Assembly: GCA_900543625.1 (NCBI GenBank)
Contig: UQSF01000014.1
Location: 1 to 54,443, forward strand
Direction: 5' to 3'
Length of the DNA: 54,443 nucleotides
Origin: an uncultured Eubacteriales bacterium
GTDB taxonomy: Bacteria; Bacillota; Clostridia; Oscillospirales; Oscillospiraceae
A program made the translations under genes and the position numbers. Shown here piece by piece: positions 15,418 to 23,130 of the stretch. Below the pieces are notes generated by a model. That model saw nothing but the letters and a program-made list of their open reading frames with translations. It searched no databases and was not told the DNA's origin. Within the stretch, counting starts at the first letter, position 1. Each line of letters opens with the position of its first letter.

Positions 15418-15456
15418 GATATATTGAGCGAATATCGCAACGAGGGAGGCGGCAGT

Positions 15457-16524
15457 GTGCTCGAAAAGCTGCGACAAATTGAAAACCGGTATAGTGAGCT
15501 CGAGAGCAAGCTGGCTGACTCCGCGTATTATTCCGATCCAGCGGTGTTTACCGGACTCTGCCGCGAGCAGCGCGAGCTGCAGCCGGTCGTGGAGGCATAC
15601 CGCGCCTATGCCGACTGTGAGGCGCAGATCGCGCAGGCACAGGCGCTGCTCGGCGATCCCGAGCTGCATGAGATCGCGCGCGAAGAGTTCGAGAGCGGCA
15701 AGACCCGCCGCGCAGAGCTTGAGCAGGCGCTGCGCGTGCTGCTGCTGCCGCGCGACCCGAACGATGACCGCAATGTCATTCTGGAGCTGCGCACCGGTGT
15801 CGGCGGGGAAGAATCGGCGCTCTTTGCGCATAGTCTCTATCGAATGTATACCATGTACGCCGACGCGCACGGCTGGAAGACCGAGATCGCGAACCTCAAC
15901 GAGACGGAGCTCGGCGGCGTGCGCGAGGCGAGCCTGCTCATCAGCGGGCAGGGAGCGTACTCCCGCCTGAAGTTTGAAAGCGGGGTGCACCGCGTCCAGC
16001 GTGTACCGGAGACGGAGACAGGCGGCCGCATCCACACCAGCACCGCCACCGTGGCCGTGCTGCCGGAGATGGACGCCGTCGAGGTGCACATCGACCCGAA
16101 GGACCTGCAGATCGACACCTACCGCAGCTCCGGCGCGGGCGGTCAGCACGTCAACAAGACCGAGAGCGCCATCCGCATCACGCACCTGCCGACGGGCACG
16201 GTCGTCGAGTGTCAGGATGAGCGCAGCCAGTATAAGAATAAGGATCGCGCGATGAAGATCCTCGCCTCGCGCCTGTATGCCGCCGAGAGCGCCCGGCAGA
16301 GCGCCGAACGCTCGGCCGAGCGGCGCAGTCAGGTCGGAACGGGGATGCGCAACGAGCGCATTCGTACCTATAACTTCCCGCAGGGGCGGGTGACGGATCA
16401 CCGCATCGGCCTGACGCTCTATAAGCTCGATCAGGTGCTCGACGGCGATCTGGATGAGATCATCGATGCGCTCACGCTGGCCGATCAGGCCGAGAAGCTG
16501 CGCGCATCCGTGGAGGAAGCATGA
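15457..16524 (+). CDS. prfA: Peptide chain release factor 1
   Basis: Releases finished proteins at UAA and UAG. 355 residues from the GTG at 15457, which has GAGGGAGG seven bases upstream and gives normal RF1 length; the frame stays open upstream to 15076, but that part lies in the hairpin cluster. Domain 2 has the tripeptide region as PET (RVPETETGGRIHTSTATV), and the catalytic GGQ is in SSGAGGQHVNKTESAIRITH. C-terminal TYNFPQGRVTDHRIGLTLYK is typical. Its stop overlaps the next start (ATGA). The methylase gene prmC, which often lies directly after prfA, is absent here. Confidence 0.97.
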   Translation: MLEKLRQIENRYSELESKLADSAYYSDPAVFTGLCREQRELQPVVEAYRAYADCEAQIAQAQALLGDPELHEIAREEFESGKTRRAELEQALRVLLLPRDPNDDRNVILELRTGVGGEESALFAHSLYRMYTMYADAHGWKTEIANLNETELGGVREASLLISGQGAYSRLKFESGVHRVQRVPETETGGRIHTSTATVAVLPEMDAVEVHIDPKDLQIDTYRSSGAGGQHVNKTESAIRITHLPTGTVVECQDERSQYKNKDRAMKILASRLYAAESARQSAERSAERRSQVGTGMRNERIRTYNFPQGRVTDHRIGLTLYKLDQVLDGDLDEIIDALTLADQAEKLRASVEEA

Positions 16525-17723
16525 AAACACAACGGATTACAACCGAGATCGCGCAGGCGGCAGATGCCATCCGCGCCGGGCAGCTCGTCGCTGTCCCGAC
16601 GGAGACGGTCTACGGCCTTGCCGGAAACGGACTCGACCCCAAGGCCGTCGCGCAGATCTATGAAGTCAAAGGCCGGCCGAGCGTCAAGCCGCTGTCGCTG
16701 ATGGTGCACGATGCCTCGGCGATGGCGCGCTACTGCGACCCCGTGCCGCAGGCGGCCCATACGCTGGCCGAGGCCTTCTGGCCCGGCCCGCTCACGATCG
16801 TGCTGCGGGCGCAGGACTGTGTGCCAGAGATCGTGCGCGCGGGCGGCGAGACCGTCGGCCTGCGCTGCCCGGATCACCCGGCCACGTTGGCGCTCATCGA
16901 GGCTGCACAGCTGCCGCTGGCAGCACCGTCGGCCAATCCCTCCGGCGCGCCGAGCCCGAAAACGGCGGACGATGTACTGGCGTATTTTGACGGGCAGATC
17001 GTAGCCGTCATCGACGGCGGCCCCTGCGGCATCGGGCGGGAGTCCACGCTCGTCGACCTCTCGCACACGCCGTACCGCATCCTGCGCTCTGCCGCCGTGC
17101 CGGACGATGCTGTCTGGGACGCGCTTGTGCGCAGGATGCACATCGTCGGCATCACGGGCGGCACCGGCTGCGGCAAAACGACCGCGCTCATGGAGCTGGA
17201 GCGGCAGGGCGCGCTCGTCATCGACTGCGACGCAGTGTATCATGAGCTGCTGGCATCGAATGCCGCCATGCTTGCGGAGATCAACGCCCGTTTTCCGGGT
17301 ACAATAGAAAATGGGGTGCTGCAGCGCAAAAAGCTCGGCGCGGTCGTGTTCGCGGACGCGGCGGCGCTCGGCGATCTCAACGCCATCACGCACCGGTATG
17401 TCCGCGCCGAGGTGCAGTCTCGTCTGCGCGCGTGGGCGCGGCAGGGCGGCACGGTCGCGGCGATCGACGCCATCGCGCTCATCGAGAGCGGGCTGGCGGA
17501 GCTGTGCACCGTTACCATCGGCGTGACGGCGCCGCGCGAGGTGCGTATCGAGCGGCTCATCGCGCGCGAGGGCGTGACGCGCGATTATGCCGAGGCGCGC
17601 ATCGACGCGCAGAAGCCCAACGAATGGTTTGTCCAGAACTGCAGCTATGTGCTGGATAACGGCGGCACGCTCGCCGAGTTTCAGCGCCGCTGCCATCAAC
17701 TGATACAGGAGGTGCTCTCATGA
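16521..17723 (+). CDS. Fusion of threonylcarbamoyl-AMP synthase (YrdC/TsaC) and dephospho-CoA kinase (CoaE)
   Basis: 400 residues, two complete enzymes in one frame. Residues about 8-190 are a YrdC/TsaC domain: VPTETVYGLAGNGLDP, KGRPSVKPLSLMV, WPGPLTIVLRA, APSANPSGAPSPKTADDV, ESTLVDLS; it makes the threonylcarbamoyl-AMP used for t6A37 of tRNA. From Met206 follows dephospho-CoA kinase: P-loop GITGGTGCGKTTAL, IDCDAVYHELL, VAAIDAIALIESGL, and the family C-terminus NEWFVQNCSYVLDNGGTL; it makes the last step of coenzyme A synthesis. Met206 (ATG 17136) has no usable ribosome binding site, so a single polypeptide is expected. The CoaE part occupies the place where Sua5 proteins carry their own C-terminal domain. 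Coupled by ATGA overlaps to prfA and the M18 peptidase. Confidence 0.9.
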   Translation: MKTQRITTEIAQAADAIRAGQLVAVPTETVYGLAGNGLDPKAVAQIYEVKGRPSVKPLSLMVHDASAMARYCDPVPQAAHTLAEAFWPGPLTIVLRAQDCVPEIVRAGGETVGLRCPDHPATLALIEAAQLPLAAPSANPSGAPSPKTADDVLAYFDGQIVAVIDGGPCGIGRESTLVDLSHTPYRILRSAAVPDDAVWDALVRRMHIVGITGGTGCGKTTALMELERQGALVIDCDAVYHELLASNAAMLAEINARFPGTIENGVLQRKKLGAVVFADAAALGDLNAITHRYVRAEVQSRLRAWARQGGTVAAIDAIALIESGLAELCTVTIGVTAPREVRIERLIAREGVTRDYAEARIDAQKPNEWFVQNCSYVLDNGGTLAEFQRRCHQLIQEVLS

Positions 17724-19129
17724 GCGAAGATAAGGAAGTCAAGCAGTGGAAGGAAAAGCTGTTTTACCGGCCCAAGAACGGGTACGATCAGATCGACGCC
17801 GAACAGACCGGTGAGATCTTTGCCTATGCCGAGGGGTATAAGCGCTTTCTCGACGCCGCGCGCACGGAGCGCGAGGCCGTCAAGGAGGCGATCCGCATGG
17901 CGGAGGACGCGGGCTTTGTGCCGTATACGTTCGGCATGGAGCTGCAGCCGGGCTCTAAGGTGTACGTGAATAACCGCGATAAGGCGCTCATGCTGGCCGT
18001 GCTTGGCGAGCAGACACTCGATCACGGCTGTGTGATCGCGGGCGCGCACGTCGATTCCCCGCGCCTCGACCTCAAGCAGACGCCGATGTACGAGGATTCG
18101 GAGCTGGCGTATTTTAAGACGCATTATTACGGCGGCATCAAGAAGTACCAGTGGGTCGCGATCCCGCTGGAGCTGCACGGCACGATCGCGCTCAAGGACG
18201 GCAGCACGATCGACGTCGCCATCGGCCGCGAGCCTGACGAGCCGCAGTTTGTCATCACAGACCTCCTGCCGCACCTCGGCAAGGATCAGCTGCGCAAGAC
18301 CATGGAGGAGGGCATCACCGGCGAGGCACTCAACATCGTCATCGGCAGTATGCCGTATGCCGGTGAGGGCGGCGACCGTGTGAAGCTCGCCGTGCTCTCG
18401 CTGCTGCATGATGAGTACGGCATCACGGAGGAGGACTTCCTGTCGGCGGAGCTCGCCGCCGTGCCGGCGTTCCCGGCGCGCGACATCGGCTTTGACCGCA
18501 GCATGATCGGCGCCTACGGGCAGGATGACCGCGTGTGCGCCTATGCCGAGCTGCGCGCGATCCTTGATCTCGATGGCGCGCCGGAGCGCACGGCCGTGTG
18601 CATTCTCGCCGACAAGGAGGAGACCGGCTCCGACGGCGTGTCCGGTATGCAGTCGCAGGCGTTCGAGGCGTTCATGGCCGACCTCTGCGAGCAGCAGGAC
18701 GTCGCGCTGCGCCACTGCTTTGCCAAGAGCTTCTGCCTTTCGGCGGATGTGTGTGCGGCCTATGATCCGAGCTTCCCCGAGGTGAGCGCCAAGCGCACCG
18801 AGGCCAAGCTCAACTACGGTATGGGCATCTGCAAGTTTACGGGCGCGCGCGGCAAGTCCGGCACGAGCGACGCCTCGGCCGAGCTCGTGGCCTATCTGCG
18901 CCGCCTCTTCGCCGACAACGGCGTCGTCTGGCAGCTGTCCGAGATGGGCAAGGTCGATCAGGGCGGCGGCGGCACGATCGCCAAGTTCATGGCTGACCGC
19001 AACATTGATACCATCGACGCAGGTGTGCCGGTGCTGAGCATGCACGCACCGTTTGAGCTCGTGTCGAAGTTTGATTGCTGGATGACGTATCGCGGTGTAT
19101 TGGCCGCTTACTGCGACACGCAGGCGTGA
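17720..19129 (+). CDS. M18-family zinc aminopeptidase
   Basis: 469 residues, start overlapping the previous stop (ATGA) with CAGGAGGTG upstream. Metal ligands and catalytic residues of M18 are visible: AGAHVDSPRLDLKQTP (His, Asp), ADKEETGSDGVSGMQS (catalytic and metal Glu pair, Asp) and the C-terminal MHAPFELVSKFD (His). These are dodecameric cytosolic peptidases that remove N-terminal, often acidic, residues. Resembles the M18 group annotated as aminopeptidase 1 in Clostridia. Third gene of the prfA transcription unit. Confidence 0.92.
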   Translation: MSEDKEVKQWKEKLFYRPKNGYDQIDAEQTGEIFAYAEGYKRFLDAARTEREAVKEAIRMAEDAGFVPYTFGMELQPGSKVYVNNRDKALMLAVLGEQTLDHGCVIAGAHVDSPRLDLKQTPMYEDSELAYFKTHYYGGIKKYQWVAIPLELHGTIALKDGSTIDVAIGREPDEPQFVITDLLPHLGKDQLRKTMEEGITGEALNIVIGSMPYAGEGGDRVKLAVLSLLHDEYGITEEDFLSAELAAVPAFPARDIGFDRSMIGAYGQDDRVCAYAELRAILDLDGAPERTAVCILADKEETGSDGVSGMQSQAFEAFMADLCEQQDVALRHCFAKSFCLSADVCAAYDPSFPEVSAKRTEAKLNYGMGICKFTGARGKSGTSDASAELVAYLRRLFADNGVVWQLSEMGKVDQGGGGTIAKFMADRNIDTIDAGVPVLSMHAPFELVSKFDCWMTYRGVLAAYCDTQA

Positions 19130-19140
19130 TCCGTCCGACC

Positions 19141-19171
19141 GGGGGGAAACGGGCGCTGCGTCCGTTTTCCC
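19141..19171 (+). terminator. Terminator after the aminopeptidase gene
   Basis: GGGAAACGGGCG pairs with CGTCCGTTTTCCC around a CTG loop (one bulge, one G-T pair). The U-tract after the stem is short, so strength is uncertain. Confidence 0.5.
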
Positions 19172-19200
19172 TTGTGGAATAACGGGGATTGTGCTATCAT
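19172..19200 (+). promoter_or_regulatory. uppP promoter
   Basis: TTGTGG (19172-19177), 17-bp spacer, TATCAT (19195-19200); leader of about 30 nt before uppP. Confidence 0.5.
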
Positions 19201-19235
19201 AAAATGTTGCTATTTGCGCACTGGGAGGTGTATCC

Positions 19236-20072
19236 ATGACCATCTGGAATGCGATTCTGCTCGGTCTGGTGCAGGGCATCGCAGAGTTTCTGCCGATCTC
19301 CAGCTCCGGACATCTGTCGATCCTGCAAAATCTGTTTCATATGTCTACCGCAGAGGACGGTCATCTGTTTTTTGACGTGCTGCTGCATCTGGGCACACTC
19401 GTTTCGATCTGCATCGTCTATTGGCGGGACATCGTGGCCATGGTGCGCGAGACGTTCGCGTTTTTCGGCAATACGCGCCTGCCGGCTGAGCAGCGCCGGA
19501 AGCAGTTTCCTGCGGCGCGCATGGTGCTTATGATCATCCTTGCGACGCTGCCGTTGTTTCTGATCCTGCCGATCAACGACAAAGTGGAGCAGCTGTATTA
19601 CCACACGTTTTTCATCGGCCTCATGCTGATCCTCACGGGTTGTCTGCTGTTCGTGGCCGATAAAATGCCAAAGGGCACGCGCACGGAGAAAAATATGCGC
19701 GTGCGCGACGCGCTCATCATCGGTGCGTGTCAGGCCGTGGCGACGATCCCGGGCCTGTCCCGGTCGGGTACCACGATCGCGGCCGGCATGGCCACGGGGC
19801 TGGAGCGCAGCTTTGCGGTGCGCTTCTCGTTTCTGATGTCGCTGCCCGCGGTGCTGGGCGCGAACATTCTGGCCTTGGCCAAAGCGGCCAAGACGGGCAT
19901 TGATGTCTCGCTCCTGCCGGCATATCTGGTCGGCATGCTTGTGGCGATGGCTTCCGGCATCGTGGCCATCGGCCTTGTCAAGCGCCTGACATCGAAGGGG
20001 CACTTCGGCGCGTTCAGCTACTATTGCTGGGGCGCGGGCGCAGTGACGATGCTGCTGTCTCTGATTTTCTGA
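19236..20072 (+). CDS. uppP: Undecaprenyl-diphosphatase
   Basis: Recycles the undecaprenyl diphosphate carrier lipid for peptidoglycan synthesis; overproduction gives bacitracin resistance in this family. 278 residues, about eight membrane segments. Both family motifs are seen: GLVQGIAEFLPISSSGHLSI (Glu-rich active-site region) and ACQAVATIPGLSRSGTTIAA (PGxSRSGxT). GGGAGGTG lies upstream of the ATG. Followed 14 bp later by the ftsK/spoIIIE gene. Confidence 0.97.
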   Translation: MTIWNAILLGLVQGIAEFLPISSSGHLSILQNLFHMSTAEDGHLFFDVLLHLGTLVSICIVYWRDIVAMVRETFAFFGNTRLPAEQRRKQFPAARMVLMIILATLPLFLILPINDKVEQLYYHTFFIGLMLILTGCLLFVADKMPKGTRTEKNMRVRDALIIGACQAVATIPGLSRSGTTIAAGMATGLERSFAVRFSFLMSLPAVLGANILALAKAAKTGIDVSLLPAYLVGMLVAMASGIVAIGLVKRLTSKGHFGAFSYYCWGAGAVTMLLSLIF

Positions 20073-20086
20073 GAGGACGTTATTAC

Positions 20087-22672
20087 ATGGCAACTTCATC
20101 ATCCAAAAAAAAGACCGGCTCGGCGAAAAAGCCTGCTGCAGCGCCGAAAAAACAGCCGGCAAAAAAGCAGCCTGCTGCAGCGCCCACGCCTGCGCAGACT
20201 GCGCCGACGTGGCCGTATGCCATCGTGTGCATCGTGCTGTCGCTGCTCGCGTTCCTGGGCCTGTTTCACGCCGAGGGCGTCATCATCGACGGCTTTGCGG
20301 GCTTCCTGTCCGGCATCATGGGCTGGGGCTATTGGGCGTTCCCGTTTGCGATGCTGCTGCTGGCTTGGGTCTTTGTGCGCAATCCGGAGCGGCACTTCGG
20401 TCTGCGCGTGACGGCGTCGCTGCTGATCGCGCCGCTGTTCGGCACGATCGTGCACCTCATGGTCTGCCGCGTGCCGTTCACGGCGCAGACGTTCGGCGCG
20501 ATCGTCGGCCAGCTCTATGACGGCGGCAAGGCGCTTGCCTCCGGCGGCGTCATCTCCGGCGGCGTGGGCTATCTGCTCAAGGCCGGCATCAGCGTGTACG
20601 CGGCGCTGCCGCTGACGATGGCGGCATTCGTGGCCTGCGTGCTCGGCAGTATGGATCTGACGGTCGGCAAGATCGTCACATGGTGGCGCGCGCACCGCGA
20701 GGCGCAGTACATCCCGGATGACGGAGACCAGCCGCTCTTTGACGACGAGGACGAGCCTGCCGCGCCGCCGCAGCCCGAGCCGCAGCGCAGGGCGCGCCGC
20801 GCCGCGCCGGACAAGCCTGTCGCCAAGAAAAAGCTCATCGATATTCCGGTCGAGGACACGCCGTCCGAGCCGGATGACGAGCCGATCGATCCCATCCCGG
20901 TCAAAAAGCCTGCCCGCGGTGCGAAAAAACCCGCGCCGGCGGAAGCGACGCAGAATGTGCAGCCGCTGTCTGTAGAGGAGGCGGCGGACATCTGCGGCGT
21001 GGACGTGACGGCTGCGCAGGAGATCCATGACCCGCCGAAGCCGTCGAAGAAGGCGGCCAGCGCCGCCGTTGCGGCGGAGACGGCGGCGATCACCTCCGCG
21101 ATCGAGCGTGAGAACGCCGACCACTCGGCCTATCAGCTGCCGCCGGTGTCGTTTCTGCACGCGGGGAAGAAGGATCAGACCGACGCGACGGAGGAGATCC
21201 GCTTCAACCGCGACCGGCTGGATACCGCTCTGAGCAGCTTCGGCGTCAACGCCACGATCCGCGACGTGACGCGCGGCCCCACGGTCACACGCTATGATCT
21301 CGAGCTCGAGGCGGGCGTGAAGCTCAACAAGATCACGAACCTCTCCGGCGACCTTGCGCTCGCGCTCGGCGTGGAGAACGTGCGCATCGCGCCCATTCCG
21401 GACAAGATCTCGACCGTCGGCATCGAGGTGCCGAACAAGATCGTCAGCGCGGTCTGCCTGCGCGATATTATCGACTCGCCCGCATTCCGCAATGCCAAGT
21501 CCAAGCTCTCGTTTGCCGTCGGCAAGGACATCGGCGGCAACTGCATCATCGGCAACATCTCCAAGCTGCCGCATATGCTCATCGCCGGTACGACCGGCTC
21601 CGGTAAGTCCGTGTGTATGAACTCGCTCATCCTCAGCCTGCTCTATAAGGCGACGCCGGACGAGGTGCGCCTGATCATGATCGACCCGAAGATGGTCGAG
21701 CTCGGCATCTATAACGGCATCCCGCACCTGTTCATCCCCGTCGTGACCGACCCCAAGAAGGCGGCCGGCGCGCTGCAGTGGGCGGTCGTGGAGATGCTCA
21801 AGCGCTACCGCCTGTTTTCCGAGGCGCAGGTGCGCGATCTGGCAAGCTACAACGCCCTGCAGAAGAACGAACCCGACGGGCAGACGCTGCCGCAGGTCGT
21901 CATCGTCATCGACGAGCTGGCCGACCTCATGCTCTGCGCAGCCAAAGAGGTGGAGGAGAGCATCTGCCGCGTGGCGCAGATGGGCCGCGCTGCGGGTATG
22001 CACCTCATCATTGCGACGCAGCGCCCGTCGGCCGATGTCATCACCGGCCTCATGAAGGCAAACATCCCGAGCCGCATCGCCTTTGCGGTCTCATCCTCAC
22101 TCGAGAGCCGCATCATTCTCGATACCTCCGGCGCGGAAAAGCTCATCGGCATGGGCGATATGCTCTACGCGCCCATCGGCACGGGCAAGCCCCTGCGTGT
22201 GCAGGGTTCGTTCGTGTCGGACGAGGAGCGCGAGGAGGTCGTGCGCTTCATCAAGCAAAACTCCGAGGCGCAGTACAGCGACGATATCATCGCCCAGATC
22301 GAGAAATCCGCTGCCGAGGCCGATAAGAAGTCCGGCCCCGCACCCGAGGCGGACAAGCCCGCCAAGAGCGACTATGACGAGCTGCTGCCGCAGGCGGTGG
22401 ACGTCATTCTCGAGACGAAGCAGGCATCGGTGTCCATGCTGCAGCGCCGGTTGAAGCTCGGCTATTCGCGCGCCGCGCGTATGGTCGACCAGATGGAGGA
22501 GATGGGCATTGTCGGGCCGTTCGAGGGCTCGAAGCCGCGCAAGATCCTCATCACGAAGGAGCAGTGGCAGGAGATGCAGTATGTGCAGGGCACCGCGCCG
22601 AGCGAGGTGCTGCAGGCACAGACGGAATTTGCAGACGTGAACGAAGAGGAACCTGAAGACGATGAATCATGA
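20087..22672 (+). CDS. ftsK: FtsK/SpoIIIE-family DNA translocase
   Basis: 861 residues from ATG 20087 (GAGAGGAC upstream). A Lys/Ala/Pro-rich cytosolic start, about four membrane segments (residues 45-190), a long acidic/Pro-rich linker (to about 340), then the motor: DVTRGPTVTRYDLELEAGV alpha/beta region, Walker A AGTTGSGKSVCMN, Walker B VVIVIDELADLM, and ATQRPSADVITGLMKANIPS. The C-terminal gamma winged helix (MLQRRLKLGYSRAARMVDQM) would read KOPS/SRS polarity sites. Pumps DNA during division or into the forespore; SpoIIIE and FtsK roles cannot be separated by sequence alone. Overlaps mrnC by 11 bp. Confidence 0.95.
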   Translation: MATSSSKKKTGSAKKPAAAPKKQPAKKQPAAAPTPAQTAPTWPYAIVCIVLSLLAFLGLFHAEGVIIDGFAGFLSGIMGWGYWAFPFAMLLLAWVFVRNPERHFGLRVTASLLIAPLFGTIVHLMVCRVPFTAQTFGAIVGQLYDGGKALASGGVISGGVGYLLKAGISVYAALPLTMAAFVACVLGSMDLTVGKIVTWWRAHREAQYIPDDGDQPLFDDEDEPAAPPQPEPQRRARRAAPDKPVAKKKLIDIPVEDTPSEPDDEPIDPIPVKKPARGAKKPAPAEATQNVQPLSVEEAADICGVDVTAAQEIHDPPKPSKKAASAAVAAETAAITSAIERENADHSAYQLPPVSFLHAGKKDQTDATEEIRFNRDRLDTALSSFGVNATIRDVTRGPTVTRYDLELEAGVKLNKITNLSGDLALALGVENVRIAPIPDKISTVGIEVPNKIVSAVCLRDIIDSPAFRNAKSKLSFAVGKDIGGNCIIGNISKLPHMLIAGTTGSGKSVCMNSLILSLLYKATPDEVRLIMIDPKMVELGIYNGIPHLFIPVVTDPKKAAGALQWAVVEMLKRYRLFSEAQVRDLASYNALQKNEPDGQTLPQVVIVIDELADLMLCAAKEVEESICRVAQMGRAAGMHLIIATQRPSADVITGLMKANIPSRIAFAVSSSLESRIILDTSGAEKLIGMGDMLYAPIGTGKPLRVQGSFVSDEEREEVVRFIKQNSEAQYSDDIIAQIEKSAAEADKKSGPAPEADKPAKSDYDELLPQAVDVILETKQASVSMLQRRLKLGYSRAARMVDQMEEMGIVGPFEGSKPRKILITKEQWQEMQYVQGTAPSEVLQAQTEFADVNEEEPEDDES

Positions 22673-23129
22673 TCTCCACACGGGGCGGCCGGAGCGCCGC
22701 CCCGTCGGCACGATAGCCTTTCCCGGCGGCACGGACTTTGCCCCGGAAATGACGCCGGCGCAGGTCGGTGCCTACAGCACGCTCGCCCTCGCGCACATTG
22801 GTGACGGGGTGTATGAGCTCATGATGCGCACGGCGCTGTGTGCCGCCGGGCTCACCGCCGTGACCGACCTGCACCGCGAGACCGTGCGCCGCGTCAACGC
22901 ACCCGCGCAGGCGCGCGCAGCAGAGGCAATCCTGCCCCTGCTCACAGAGGCGGAGCACGCTGTTTATAAGCGCGGGCGAAATGCAAAGGTGAACTCCGTG
23001 CCGCAGCATGCGGACGTCGCGCAGTATCACGCGGCCACGGGGCTTGAGACGCTCTTTGGCTGGCTGTATCTGCTCGGCCGCACGCAGCGGCTGCGCGAGC
23101 TGTTCGCCGTGATCACGGAGGTGCTGTAA
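22662..23129 (+). CDS. mrnC: Mini-ribonuclease 3
   Basis: 155 residues, an RNase III catalytic domain without a dsRNA-binding domain, which matures 23S rRNA ends in Firmicutes. The signature is LALAHIGDGVYELMMR (metal-binding Asp) and KRGRNAKVNSVPQHA, with ATGLETLFGWLYLLGR at the dimer face. The usual form is YIGDAVYEL, so HIGDGVYEL is slightly divergent but keeps the Asp and Glu. The gene is commonly beside cysS; here it is coupled to ftsK. A full-length RNase III is also encoded at 37823. Confidence 0.88.
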   Translation: MNHDLHTGRPERRPVGTIAFPGGTDFAPEMTPAQVGAYSTLALAHIGDGVYELMMRTALCAAGLTAVTDLHRETVRRVNAPAQARAAEAILPLLTEAEHAVYKRGRNAKVNSVPQHADVAQYHAATGLETLFGWLYLLGRTQRLRELFAVITEVL

Positions 23130-23130
23130 C

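Larger units (their letters stand above)
15108..15456 (+). repeat. Cluster of six or more inverted repeats, no gene seen
   Basis: The 349-bp gap before prfA contains successive perfect or near-perfect hairpins: (a) 15129-15158, 13 bp, TTCG loop; (b) 15186-15206; (c) 15219-15251, 10-12 bp; (d) 15274-15300; (e) 15327-15355, 12 bp; (f) 15359-15390, 14 bp, TTTG loop. Arms of (a) and (f) are the same sequence, 24 of 26 bases identical (15132-15157 and 15363-15388); the stem difference keeps pairing (T-G in one, T-A in the other). Part of (c), ATTTTCT at 15219-15225, can instead pair with AGAAAAT at 15206-15212. The layout suggests a dispersed palindromic element or structured RNA rather than a protein gene. 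Confidence 0.8.

Noticed and set aside
17136..17723. Separate coaE gene starting at ATG 17136
   Set aside because: Only AGG directly abuts the ATG, with no spaced Shine-Dalgarno, and the upstream YrdC frame runs in without a stop, so a fusion is simpler.
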